DNA from: Fragum whitleyi
Lineage: Eukaryota > Mollusca > Bivalvia > Cardiida > Cardiidae
NCBI GenBank assembly: GCA_948146395.1
Contig: OX411556.1
Location: forward strand, 32,579,056 to 32,643,055
Length of the DNA: 64,000 bases
Direction of reading: 5' to 3'
Shown here: positions 10,300 to 25,200 of the stretch, in pieces
How positions within the stretch are numbered: the first letter of the stretch is position 1
How the letters are laid out: each line of letters begins with the position of its first letter
Translations under genes and position numbers: made by a program
Notes under the pieces: model-generated
What the model saw: the letters and a program-made list of their open reading frames with translations, nothing else
Told to the model about the DNA's origin: nothing
The model's database searches: none

Positions 10300-13200
10300 C
10301 TGAAAAAGAGAGAGTATGGTAAAGATAATGAACTTTATTTCCAGTCAATACATGCAAAAACATTATGAATGTGAAGTTTGGTATAGTTAGAAGCTTGACC
10401 AAAGATCATATATTGAGAACTGGATATTTATTTATAGAGAATCTATGCTACACACAAGCTTAATTTTAATGTTTGACCTTGAGCTGTAACCTTTACCTTG
10501 GGAGCTATCCGAAAATTTATTTTGAATGGCACATCTATTCATGATTGAGAATACTTATGCCAAGGTAAACTTAATTCATCCATTCAAGTTGGATTAATGG
10601 TAGTGAAAAATTGGGATGGACTGATACATTAGTGCAATACCCTTAAAAACATTGTGAAATTGACAAGATGATTGATTTTGGAATGATTTTAGAATGAAAT
10701 AGAGTGAGTGTGTGGAGTGAGTTTTGAGTCAATTTAAAGCAATATTTATAACCTCCCTTTAATAAAATATGCATACAAGTTTTATAAATAGATTCATATT
10801 TCTTCAAGAACCTATCAGGTGCTAAAAATTTCAATTATGCCAGTGAAATAGTGATTCTTTTATTATATTTACAACTTTTTTCGATGTAATTGTTGATTGT
10901 ATCTCTTTAAGTCATTTTGGAGCTTTTTGATTGATTTGAGTGAGTGTTTGGAATGAATGAATTGAGTGCTGAGTGAGCAATTTAGAATGGTTTTGATTGA
11001 GATGAATGTCAATTTCCGGATGTAACTAACTGTAACACACTGATTCACTAAATGACGCACACACCAAATAGTCCTAGTAACAACTTCCACATTTCCTCCA
11101 ATAATAGCACCCTCCCTAAAAGTAGCACCCCTACATTTATTACCAAGATATCCCACTTCAAATATCTAAAATTAAAGGAAACTTTTTAGACTTCTTCTTT
11201 AATTTGAGATGAATTTACTCTAAACATTTATATGATTATTTAGAGTAATTTCGCCTCAAATTAAAAAGAAATAGGCTACAAAGACATCAATTTTAATGTT
11301 TTTTTAATCAGTTAATGCATACTAATTAAAAACACCGTTATGTATAGCTCCTGGGAGCATTTATTAGGAGAAATACGGTATGTCACATTAACCTCAGGGT
11401 CCACAAAAAAATAATCAGATGTGTGTTAATACAGATTTTCTCCACTTGTCCACGGATAGTAAAGTGTGATTTTCTACTTGTCCATGATTAAAATGAACTT
11501 GTCTGCAGAATATAGAATAGAAAGATTTTGAGAAAACATTGTTTTTAAAGAAGAAAATGCTGAAACCCAGCATTTTCTTCATCAAAAAACAGTGTTTTCT
11601 ATCTTTTGATTCAAACAATAAGCTTATTAATCTCTTTGATCTATATAGTGCTATACCAAGATTTGCCCTAGCAATTACCTGTCAATGCCCAAGTGACCTT
11701 GCAAAATGTACTTGTCGGCAAGTTAAAAAGACCATATCTGACAAGTCGGGCATGGGAATTCCACACCCCCCAAATAATATTTACCCCTCTCCCGTTAAAG
11801 CACAGCAGGCCTGTATATGCCATGGATGATCTTTGATAGTCGTTAAATTTAAATGCTGTGAGATCTCCGCTGCCGACATAGAACCTTTGATATCTTGTTT
11901 ATTGGCAAAGATGAGGACCGCTGACTTCCGTAAATCCTGAAATAATTATGAAATGTGATAAAAAGAGTGATTAAATGAGTCTTTTCAAAACAGGGGCATT
12001 AAAGGGTGGTCCCTTTTTTTCTTGACAGGTCACATGGCTGTTTAAAGGTCTATTGACTTACGGTGTATCAGAACAAATTTGTGACCCGTCACACTAAAAG
12101 GGTCCATCTGGGAACTCCATAAAATCTACATTTAAAAAAGAGATTGGTTCTGGAGCACTCAACCATAAGTCCGTCGCATAAAAAAATCTTTCACAGAAAG
12201 GTAGATTATCATTCTAGATCCATTCCACATACTTTTATTCAACGAAATGTCCAGGCGAAGAAGTGTCATTCAACAAAATGTCTTGCACTGGTATAAATGG
12301 GTACCTGAGAGAGTTTTAAGTCAGAGTGCTGTGGCTGCCAAAGATGTCATGTGTTAACAGCCGAGGACTGGCAGTTCAGTGATCAGGGGGTTGAAGTGTA
12401 AAGTCTTGTGAATAAGTATATCATAAAACAAGACTTTAAAACAAACTTCATCTTTTAACCTTTATTGAGCTACTACTGTAGAGGGCACTTTTATAAGAGG
12501 AAATATGGTAAATATAAAATAACAACAGGGTGCATGGAAATTTTCACCATCATTAGGAGTAATAAACAGCTTTACGAAGCAGCAATTATGTCTGTGATTG
12601 CTTTGTTTGTCATTAACAATTCATGAGGTAATAGCAATAAAATCTTCCTGCAATTAAGACTTCTCGAATTTTATCAGAGTACTGAGCTAGGCTTATAAAG
12701 GCATTCTACTTTTTTGTTTTAATGAGGTTTTACAGTGTTTTGAATAATATTTCAGTTAAAACAGGGAAAAGTTAAATTGTTTATGCCTCTGTGTTATATT
12801 TCCAATACGTTCAAGAGTGTATAATCGACTAAAAATTGAGCAGACCAGATTAACAAACTATGCATTAATTTTGTTTATCTGAATGGTGTTTTACACTTCT
12901 TTCAATAATCTTTCAGTAATATCATGGCAGATGGAGCACCTAGCAATTGATTCATTGTGTTTCTAACACCAGTACTACCACTACATCCTTTCCTAGCCTG
13001 CAGCTGCTATGCAAAACAGGTCTACACTTTTTTGTTCATGTTATTTCACTTATATAGATTACTTTAAAGACAGATAAGTTCTCATGTTTTGCTCTTTTTG
13101 ACCCCTACAAAAACAGCTTTAACCCCCCAGAAGTTAATGTTCAAGGGGTCAAATACTCTGAAATTTTAAAAGCTAGCACATGCCCTGAATCATTATCTTG

Positions 13201-16200
13201 CTGAATATAACTTGTGTTTCTGCCTATTTTCAAATAACATTATATATTCTTTAATGCTTTTCAGTGGTTTATCGAGAAATAACAGTAGATTATCATTTGA
13301 TAATCTCACCACAAAAGCAGTGAAATTATCAAAAACTTATACCCTGCTTTTGTGCATTTCATCCTTTCTGACATCATCGATGCAGGGCAAAATAAGTGAT
13401 GTCACAATGAACCTTGCATAGCAATCACACGCAAAATGACGTGCTTTACGAAAATATGTCCTAGAAATTTCACATTTTGTCTCATTTTTGCATTAAAGAA
13501 ATAGAATAATTGTTTGGGGTTTTTTTTAGTAAGATTGATTAATATTTCATTGAGTGAACAACAAAGGTTATATTTTCACTTGTGGCTCAGCCACTCGTGA
13601 AAATATAGCTTTTGTTGTTCACTCAATGAATATATATCAATCTTAAACTGAAACAATCGATTATCCTTTATATCATCGTCTTCTTCAAATCTAGATCAGT
13701 TGGACCTGTCTAATTTTTTTATTTACAGGAATTGGTTAAGAGGGTCCTTTTCTAGATGACATATCACAATTATTTATCAAACATTATCACTTGTCAAAAA
13801 AGTTCAGGTTAACCCAAACAGATAACAGCCAACTGAGTGGCTCCAGATTAACAGTAAGATTTTGATTAAAAAAAATCAGAAATCCAAGCACAAAAACTCG
13901 CTTGCAAAATTCATGACTGCGTCCTTATTATTCACAAGGACGATTCAAAAGGATTGCAGACAGAATCCGAGTGAGTCTAGTTCTCTAAAGCGTACTGTAC
14001 AAAAACACGATCTGGTCTGGTGAGACTTGGTTTAACCCTTTCCTGTTTTACAAAATTTGAGACCTGTCCAAATTAAAAGGTTTTGCAGACGAAATTTTAA
14101 AGTGGATTTAATTTGAAAAATAACCATTCAGTAGGGTAGAAAATACTGTGGAAAAAGACAAAATTGCTTGTCAGATGCAATTTCTTTCTTTTTTCACAAT
14201 GTTTTCTCAATCATAAAATCACAGGCACATGAAAAGCAGGGATTAAACAGCAAAGGGTTAAACTAATTTATTTTACATCAATTGGGAAAGTTCTTACGAC
14301 ATAGATTTATCCCTCTCAATTCTGCTTCCTGGAAAATTCACCTGTACTCGCGCCAAATGTGTGGGCCAATGAAAGAACCAAGATTGATAGAGACTCCCGG
14401 GAATCGAACTCAGGACCTTTGGGTCAAGAGGCAGGTGCTCTACACCTAGACCTTTGACAGTGGTGAGACTTGAACCCACAACTATCTTTTATTTATCTAT
14501 TGTATTTTTTGGAAGCTATATATTAGATATTTAATGGAAATTGAATTAGAATATCAAAAGGTCAGCGTGAGCAAGAATATAAGGGGTCCAGATAGGAGGG
14601 GGCAAAGCCGGTCTAAAATCTTTATTTCCAAATGAAACCCTATGTTGTGGGTACTCATTTGAATCGACTTGATGAGACGATTCAAATGTGTACCCACAAC
14701 ATAGGATTTAAATAAGGAATAATGAAATATTTAAAAAAACACAATACCCCCTATATCTGTAGCTCTGGATATCAATATAAAAGGCACTTACAATAGTTTT
14801 GCACCAACCCCCTCAATAGTGTGTATATATTATATTGATAATACTTCCATTTATCAACAATTATCAAGTATGTCACCAATCAATATATGCCAACTTGCTA
14901 AAACCTTTCCCAGGGATGCTTCATTGACAAGCTATATATTTTTAACAACTTGAAACCAATCATCTTTTGTGTGGAAGATTCTATCTGGTTCACAAGTATT
15001 GTATGTGTGATTGAGGTTTATACCTCTTTCAGTAGTTTTTCAATTACATTAATTGCTGGTGACAGTTTCCTGTCATTTCTCAAGCAAGTACATCCAAAGT
15101 AATTTATTTGAGCAATATGTTGCTTTTTCTGATAACTGTCTTAAACTAATTGGTGAAGCAAAGTTATGCATGTTACAATGAATTTGTAAAATTTTAGATG
15201 AAAAATTGGCCTAATATGGATTGCAATAAGCAACCTAATAAATCCAGATTTTTTTTTACAGGTCAAAATGTAATCATCTCTCACCCTCATATTTCTTAAT
15301 TTTAATTTGAATAATTTGACTCAAATAAAGTGAAAAAACTTTACCTCATTGGCTAACATTTTGTATAATTCTTCTTTCGTGACTGATAACCTCTCTCTGT
15401 CTGTACTGTCTATGACAAGTATAACAAACTGAAATAAATATAATTGATAACCACATGTATATACACTAAAATTCTATACTATATAGAGGATAAAAATGAA
15501 ATAGAATAATTGTTTGTTTTTTTAGTAAGATTGATTAATATTTCATTGAGTGTACAACAAAAGCTATGTCATGTACGTTGACAAGTGGCAGATCCACCAG
15601 TGAAGATATAGCTTTTGTTGTTGAAATGCCAAACCATTTTACCCCAAAAATAAACAATTCTTCTATTTCTTTCCTGCAAAAATGAGAAAATGTAATTTTT
15701 TTATGATAAATTTTCCTAAAGTATGCATTTTGTATGTGACTGCTATGCAATGTTCACAATGTCTTCACTTATTGGGCTTAGTTTAGATAACTTCAGGGTA
15801 AAATGAATGAAAGTAGGGTAACATTTTTTGATAATTTCACTGCTCGGGTGGTGAATTTATTAAATAACCAAATACCAGATAGCAAAATGTTTTATTATTT
15901 CCCGTCCATGGGATTTTGTTGATTAATTGAGTTGCAAATCACTTAGTTACCTTCTGACTTATTTAATCTTTCATTGACAACTTAATTAAAATTCTGTTTT
16001 CTGGTACACAGGGTTTTGATCTGACATCAACAAATTTGGGCCCATGGACTAAATCATGTAAATCTTGCTAAAGGTCTATAGGTTCCTGCTCTTAATAAAG
16101 ACTATTCTCTTGGCACAATTTACCCTGACATACCAACTCTTTCAGTTTATGATACAGTTCAATAACCTGTGACAGGCAACATTTAATTAACACCTACATG

Positions 16201-19200
16201 TACTATAAAATCAATATTTCTGGTGATCCTTGCAACAGATAAATGATGCTAAAACTATGGTAACAGAAATATAGGTATTAAAAGGCCTTGATTATCTATA
16301 AATGCAATAACCTTAGTCTAGATTTATGCATTTTTCAACTGTCCAACAAAAAGGGCCATCTGGATAATGTGCCTAGTCAGCCTGCATATATTGCAAAGGC
16401 TGACTTTTCACACTCAGCTATTTTTTTTAATCTATAATAGTAATTCTACATTCCTGTATAAGAAGTTTTTAAGTGCAGCCCTTGGTTGCCTTTCCCTGGA
16501 ACCAACCTTTTCTATAAAGAATTGTTTTACAGATTTCCAAAATGGTCTCTTTTCATGGGAAGGGTCATTCACTTATGTGGTGTTAAACACAATTTTCAAC
16601 CATATTTCAGTTATATCAAAATGGCTTGTGTATTATAACCCTGCTCTGCCTCAAGGACCCCAAAATGTTTGCGAACTTTGAAAATTCTATCCAACTTTGC
16701 ATAGGACTGCTTAGGGGCCTAGAGGCATAGGCACTTCCTTCTGACCTGGAGGTCTGTGGTTCCAACCCCACTGTCCACAGGGTGTGTTTATGGGCAATAC
16801 CCTGTCCCAGTTCACCCAGGTGTAGAATAGGGTGGCATTAGGTTTACACCACTACCTCTCTCTCAAGGAAGTGAAAAATCCTGGATTGAGTGTTCTAGAG
16901 CAGCTCTATAAGTTTGAGCTTTCATCTCTATTTAACTTATATAAATTAGATCTAGTACAAACTAAAGCAGGGTAAAATTGGTAAAGTGCATTGAAAATTT
17001 CTCATTCTGAGTGGAGAATAGATTTTTGAACTGTCATTTCCAGGACTTATGTTTACCTTAAAATAACGTTTTTTTTACCCAAAAGTATATCTTAATTTGG
17101 CCTTCAGAGATATCTCCTGAGGGGTCATTTTGACCCCATTCAGAGAAATTTCAAAGGGTCTATTCTATTCTTATCCTTCAAATGTTCAATGATGTAACTT
17201 ATAAGCTACCTTAAGTTAGGCAAACAAATTGTTTGCTACATATCTTAACAAAAAGGCTAATTTGATGTTTTCAGCCCTTTGAAATCAATTTTGACCCAGT
17301 AATTTCTTGGAAAAGGACTCGATGACTCTTCTAGTTCTAACACCAGCACAAGTCCTGACATCTACAATATAAGGGATCTTGTTTGACCCTTAAACAAGAG
17401 TTTTGACCCCTAAAATACCATTTTGACCATCAAAAATTTCATGAAGGGGGTCATTTTGAATGACTGAATTACCAGTGGTACAACTTATGAATTATAAAAG
17501 CTTATATCGATTTTTTTCTTTCTTAATACTATTACAAAGTATCTATATTAATTAACCACATTAACAATAAAGTGTTTCTACACTTTATTGTTAATGTTGT
17601 TTCAGTTATATAGATTACTTTAAAGATTGATAAGGTTTCATCTCTTGCACTTTTTGACTCCTTTAAAACCAGTTTTGACCCCCAGAATGTTATGTTCAAG
17701 GGGTCAATGACTCCCAAATTTAAAAAGCTAGCACAATCCACGAATATACACTAATGTGTTGCACAAATGACTTGTGTTTTGTTATCACAATGGCCTATGC
17801 CAGGTATTGTGTGTGTATTTCCGTTTATTTATTGTTGCTACCGTAGCACATGCCCATAGGTTAGTTGCTACGGGGGATAGTGCAAGGATACATGACGAAA
17901 CTACTGCTGAGATCCGCCATGGGTCTTTAACATGCTTGGTGTTAAGCACCCTCTCAGGGGGCCTTGCTTTAACATCCGAAAGACAATCAGTTTGTTAGTG
18001 TGCCAGCCGAGGTTTGAACCCAGGCCGTTGAACTTCAATGGTTTTGAAGTCTGATGCTTACCAACTGAGCTAATCAAGCTGATCCAGGTTTTCTCATAGT
18101 GATAATCAAATTGAATCTCACTGACCTGAGCATTGGTGTAGTATGTATTCCATGCGGCCCTCAGTGACTCTTGACCTCCGATGTCCCACATTAAAAAGTG
18201 GATGTTTTTCCACACTACTTCCTCTACATTACTGCCTATCGTTGGGGATGTGTGTACTACCTCATTCATTAAACTGAAATTGAATAGAATTTGTTTGAAT
18301 GTGGTTTAATACCACTTTCAACAATCTTTCAGTTATATGGCAGCAGCTGGAGCAACTTATAATGGATTCCTGGTATTTCTAACACAAGTACTACCATCAT
18401 ACACCCTTTCCCAGGCTCCAGCTGCTATCCCACAAATTTCTACAATCATCAACCAATTGGTGGAAAATTGAATAGAAATTACCCGTGTTAAAATTCAAGA
18501 AATTTCCAATCACTTTTAAAATTTTAAGAGCTTCTTTTGTTAGTTTTAAGCTGCTTCCTTTGAAAAATCTTTGAAGATTTATAAGATTATTAACAAATAC
18601 AGTCAATAATGCTCAAGCGACCATGTCTATTAAGCGACCACTTTTATTATGAAACCTTCGTAAAAAGTACCTAAGCTGTAAGCAAATGTTCCGAAAAAGT
18701 GGACATCCTTAAAAGAAATAATGTTCACCATTGAATCTTATGATGTTAGAACCCATTAGCAGAGCTCCAGATAGGATGCGTATCTGCGTACTTTACGCTA
18801 CCAATTGGCTAGAGTACGCAAAGATATTTATCAAAATGCGTACAGCTACGCATCAAAATTTGTAAAAACGCATTATTTATCTTTACTTAGCGTACCGAGT
18901 TTGGAAAACGACAGGGTGAGAACAAAAATACAACGGAATCCCAAAGAAGTTTAAAAATAGGTTTCTTTGCTGTAAAAATAGTACACGGGAGTTTCTTTAA
19001 CCGAACACAGCGTGAATCTCCTCGCCCAATTAAAAACAGTTAAAATTCTTTTTACGTCACTAGCAGAGCGGTATTGAGTTTTAAATTTCGCGCATTTCCG
19101 AGAATAGAAAATTTCCGTTTATCTCCGGTGACCTGTCAGTACATTGCAAATATTTTGATTGATTGACTAATAATATTTTCTCCGTGTTTGAAAATGCGCA

Positions 19201-22200
19201 TCAAAGTAATTTTTTCAATGTAAAACTTCGCCCGTGATCACCGTTTAGACTTGCGAAATCTCTCTCTAAGAAAAAGAAAAATCCTCGTCAGTGAAAAAAA
19301 AAAAAAGATTTAAAACTAGCAGATGACATTAAATGTGTGTGTGCATACTCGAAACCCCTATTAAATGAAAATATGCATGCATTCACAACTTGTTTTCGGT
19401 GTCTTTGTTTGGGTCTTTTGTTCGATAGATCTATATCCGAGGTATTTCTCTTGTAAAATTAATTTTCTATCCGAAATCCGAAAATGTCAATGACATCTTT
19501 GGAGCCGGCATTGTTCAAATAGATCTACGACTTCTTTCGCACCCCTATTAAAACTTGGATTTTACCAGTCTAATTTAGCTCTTCCTAAGGCTAAAATAAA
19601 TGTTCAATCCTGAATTCCCCTCAGTCAATGTAAAGATAGCTGGCAATGTGGTGTCATCACCATTAATTTATTTTATTTGTCCACAAAGTTTTACAGTATC
19701 TCTAAATTTTCCCTTGATATTACTTTCGTTTCGCAGACGACGCTGGTACGAAAGTTATGACACCCAAACTTTTTTTTATTTACGAAAGTTATGACACCCC
19801 TGTAAAATTTGACTATTAAATGGTTACAATGCTGTCTTATATCTAGATATTTTTCGTTTTATCCTCACTCTCATCCAAAAAATCAAAGCCAGTCAATAAT
19901 AGCTAAGCAGATCTTATTATTTCTAGAACAAAAGTTAAGATACCCCTTCAAAATTTGACAATTAAAATAAAATATTGTCTTATATCTAAGAATATTTCTT
20001 TTACTTATTTTCTTCCAAAAATCAAAACCAGTCAATGATAACTAAGCAGATCTTATCATTTCTATAACAAAAGTTATGACACCCCTTTAAAATTTGATTA
20101 TTATATACTGTACTATATCTTATTTTTTTTCTTTTAGACTAGTATTTTCTTCCAAAATCACCTTCATCTAATAACTTCTTACATGTAGCAGGTGATGCTA
20201 TTTCTGGTAATTAAGTTTGAACAACTCTAAAGGTACACTTATTATTTTTTTTTAAAGTCTGACATGAGCTCTCGGATATTCTATCTTTTTCTTTTAATCA
20301 TCACTCTTCCAATTTATTCATCTCTTTTTTATATGGGCCTTTTTCTTTACACTTGTAAAAGAATGATGCCTAAAATTAAAAGGAAACTTTATGTAAAAGA
20401 TTAATTAAGACCAGAAATACCCCGTCTGTTGAAAGCTTTATTGAAAATACCCCTTGAAAAAAATTATGAGGGGTAAATACCCCTTGACTCAAAAAATTAT
20501 CTGGAGCTCTGCATTAGAATCGTCTCAATTAGACAATTCTTATGGGTTCCAACATCCAAGGATTCAGTCAGAATTCTGTGACAATCTTTATATACTATCA
20601 AAAACACATTATTTTTTCATTAGATATTGTATTAAGCAACCATAAGTGACTGCTTTTATTGGTCCCCTAAAAGGTCGCTTAATGCAAGTTTTACTGTACC
20701 CTTTTTTAATCAAATTGAACAATGCTAAGCTCCAGATGGTTTAAACCTATTTATTTTACATTTGATGGGATACAATGGGAATAAAAACTCTCTCAAGATG
20801 AGAGGAGTATTGTACTCTTGATCCAAAATTTTTTATTTAAACTCTTTAGTAAAATGGTGGTATATATTTATTTGAAAACTTTTGAAAACAAAATGTCCAT
20901 ATTTACAATTATTTAGTTAACTATGGGCTTCAAGCTGTTCTATTCAGCTTTTTTCATAGATGTTACTATTTGAAAAGTTACCAATTCCTTCCATTCTCAG
21001 TATTGATGTTGTTATGAAAAGATTTTCCTACTTATCACAGTATACCTATATTTTACATCAATGTATAGCAATACTTAAATTAAGCCACCACTAACGGGAC
21101 CTACAAAAAAATGGTCATTAAAGAAAGTGGTAGCTTTGTTTACTAATAGGAAACATAATTTTGATTTAATATTGTATATTATTAAGAATTTCTCCGTAAC
21201 CCTGTGATGTAAACACTCAATGAGAGTATCTCAATGAGACGATTCTATTGAGTTTTGACAACATAGGATTAATTTACAATAATTTTCGGACCAATTAAAT
21301 CTACACTGTAAGATATTTTGATTTGAGAAAGGGGATTCTGAAAACGGTTGCATAATAAAATAAGTTGCTCAATAATTGTTGTTCCTTGAGCAAGATCAAC
21401 TGTAATTTAGGTTTGAGAAAACTTAGTTTGTAAAGAAGAAATTTCTTGATACAAATGATTTCTTCTTTTAAGTATTTTTTTCTATCACACGAGATAGATT
21501 CAATTCATTTGAAACAAGTGCATGTCGTATTGCGATGCAATACAGGAGTCCCCCACTGGATAACAAAAAATCCTTTCTTATAATATATCTCCTACTTACT
21601 AGATCTATAACTGTATACAAAATTTGAAGTTGCTAGCACATTAAGTTTTGAACAAAATGTCCCAAACAAATATAAGAGTAAAAACAACCAATGGCAAAAA
21701 CTCCAAAAGTGGGCGGAGAAGAATGATTCTTGTACATGCCACTTGTCCTCAATGAGATCTATAAGTGTACCAAGTTTGAAGTTGCTAGCACTGATGGCTC
21801 AGGAGATATGGTCCGGACAAAAATGTCAGAATAAATAACAACAACGGACAATAACTAAAAAAGTGGATGTGGCAGAGTAACAATTCTTGTGCATTACACT
21901 TCTCCTCAATGAGATCTACCAGTGTACAAAGTTTGAAGTTGCTAGGGCTTATGGTTTAGGAGATAAGTACGTGACAAAAATGTAAGGATAGAAACAACAA
22001 AGGGCAATAACTCAAAAAGTGGACATGGCAGAGTGACAGTTCTTGTACATGACACTTGTCCTCAATGATATCTTTAAGTGTAGCAAGTTTGAAGTTTCTA
22101 GCACTCATGGTTTAGGAGATATGATCCGGACAAAAATGTAAAGGTAAAAACAACAAAGGGCAATAACTCAAAAAGTGGGTGTGGCAGAATAACAGTTCTT

Positions 22201-25200
22201 GTACATGACACTTGTCCTCAATAAGATCAATACTTGTACAAAGTTTAAAGTTGCTAGCACATATAGTTTAGGAGATATGATCCGGACAAAAATGTAAGGG
22301 TAAAAACAACAAAGGGCAATAACTCAAAAAGTGGGCGTGGCAGAATAACAGTACTTGAACATGACACTTGTCCTAAATAAGATCTATCAATGTACAAAGT
22401 TTGAAATTGCTAGCACTTATACTTTAGGAGATATGTTCCGGACAAAAATGTAAGGGTAAAAACAACAAAGGGCAATTACTCAAAAAGTGGGCATGGCAGA
22501 ATAACAGTTCTTGAACATGACACTTGTCCTCAATAAGATCTATAAGTGTACAAAGTTTGAAGTTTCTAGCACTTATTGTTTAGGAGATATGATCCGGACA
22601 AGAATGTAAGGATAAAAACAACAAAGGGCAATAACTCAAAAAGTGGGCGTGGCAGAGTAATGGTTCTTGAACATGACGCTTCTCCTCAATGAGATCTATA
22701 AGTGTACAAAGTTTGAAGTTGCTAGCACACATACTTTAGGAGATATGTTCCGGACAAGAATGTAAAAGTTAAAACAACAAAGGGAAATAACTCAAAAAGT
22801 GGGCATGGCAGAGTAACGGTTCTTGAACATGACACTTCTCCTCAATGAGATCTATAATTGTACCAAGTTTGAAGTTGCTAGCACATATGGTTTAGAAGAT
22901 ATAGCCCGGACAAAAGTGTGACGGACAGACGGACGAATGTAATCGAGCAAACCTATAGTCCCCCAACCGGTAACCGTTGGGGGACTAATAACCCCAAATT
23001 CTTAAGTACAATGCAACCTCTTTCAATTCGGAATAATCTAGAATTTGGAAAAATAGGATTGATTGATTGATTTGATAGAGTTTTAGGCCACTTTCATTAT
23101 TTTTTCAGGTATATCGCGGCAGCTGGAGCACATAATAACGGATTCCTGGTATTTCTCTCACCAGTACTACCAACACATCCTTTCCTTGCCTCCAGCTGCT
23201 ATATCTCACATAGGTCTACGACTATCAACCCATTGGTGAGATACAAATGGTCTGAAAGCTTGAGTGCCGCTGCTGTTAAAAAATAGGAATGGGTGCAACA
23301 AAAACATACTTACAACTGATATAAAATTGTTGTTTTTCCTGCATTGTCAAGGCCAACTATTATCACTTTATGCTCTGAAAGTAAAAATAGTAAATACTTA
23401 TTTGAAATCTTCCAGGGGTGTGGAAATATCTATATTCCTTGCTTGTCCATGGACAAGTAAGAAATTATCTTCTTCTTGATCAGGATCAAAATGAACTTGT
23501 CTGCGCAAAAGTAAAAATATAAATTCCATGAAAACATTGATTTTATGGAAGAAAATGCTGAAACCCAGCATTTTCTTCTTTACAATTTTTTTCTACCCAT
23601 TGTTTTAATTATTTTGGGAATTAATCCCAAATATCTATTTAGAACAATTTCAAGATTAGCCCTCATATCTGCTTGTCCAAGGACAAGTAGCCTTGATAAA
23701 TTCTGTGTCCTTATCTTGAGGCTACCTTACGCAGTTATATTCTTGGTTAACCTTGACAAGGGTTAATGTCTTAGAAAGTGAAAGTTTAAGTTTAGTTTCA
23801 TAGTCTAGTTTAACCCTTTGCTGTTTAAACCCTGCTTTTTACGTGCCTGTGATTTGATGATAGAGAAAACATTGTGAAACAAGAGCTGTCACTGTAAGAT
23901 GACAATGCCCCCGACACCGCTTTGATAGTAATAAGGAAGTTATGGCCAATGTTAAAGTTTTTGGACGGAATGAAGGACGGACGGACAGACGGACGGACAG
24001 ACGGACAGACGGACGGACGGACAAGTCAAATTTATTATGCCTCCCTATCGGGGGCATAAAAAGAAGAAATTGCTCCTGACAAGCAAAAATTTCTTCTTTT
24101 ACCACACTTTTTTCTACCCTACTGAATGGTGTTTTTTTTTTCAGATTAAATCCACTTTAAACTTTCGTCTGCAAAATCTTTGAATTTGGACAGGCCCAAA
24201 ATTTTGTAAAACAGGAAAGGGTTAATGTCATATATTTTCACAAGACTTTACGCTTTATGCTCATGATCATCAAATTGCAAGTTGGCTGTGCACACTCAGT
24301 ACCTTCGGCCAGAACAGCCCTTTGACTTACTTTCTCACAAACATGCACTTATACACCTGGGTGGAGAGGAGCAATTAGGAATTAATTTTCTCCTAAGAAA
24401 AGTTTCTGTGGTCTGGATAGGATTTGATCAGTTGACCTTCCAATCCCAAAGCCACTATCCTAACCACTTGTCTACAGACAGTCATCTTATGTTATGTTTT
24501 GTCACTAAAACATACCATATACATGTATAACCAGATAATAATTATGCCTGATACACATACATAATGACATATATGGTATAATTAATGTGATGATTTCCTC
24601 AGGCAACAAATTAGATAGTTTATAATTGAGTAATCATCATTAAACAAAAATATGTCAATTCACTCTCCACAAAGGTAATCTCCAGTGTTCTGCTAAAACC
24701 TGGCAACTACAGTTTGTATAAAGCTGTAATTATGAGGTTGTAGGTGAAAACCAATATTTTTAACCCTTGTCATGCTGAATAAATTTTGGCTAAAATTTTT
24801 CATTAAAATCAAAGGGCAAAAAGCACCGAAAGTTCCAACTGTAGGTCAATTTTTATTTGAAAAACTAAATCTATTGACAATTCTGATTTGAAAGTGTGAA
24901 ACAGGTGGTGTAGACTAACATCAGACTGCACATATGTGCAGGCCGATGATTGTCTATACCTCCTATCAAAGTAGGAATATTCCAGGTTCAGCATGACAAG
25001 AGTTAATTACCAAACATCACACAAAACATACAGTGACAGCTTATTGAAATAACTAGAATTGTCCCTTGGCTTTAACCTGGTAGTTCATGACTTACCTATG
25101 ATGTAATATTTTGGTTTTGTATCAGTCAAAAGTTTGTGGGGTTTTGTTTGGGGTTTTACATCGCTTTCAACAATCTTTCAGTTATATTGCACTGCTGGAT

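Noticed and set aside
10560..10590. QLEWMN-stop as the ARL5 terminal exon
   Set aside because: Chance match with no AG acceptor; the exon at 10251-10299 has a strong acceptor, correct phase and the full LYQGLEW block.
17901..18269. 122-codon frame as a single-exon GTPase
   Set aside because: Only the first part (through YYTNAQ) is ARL5; the rest reads through donor GTCAGT into intron and a SINE.
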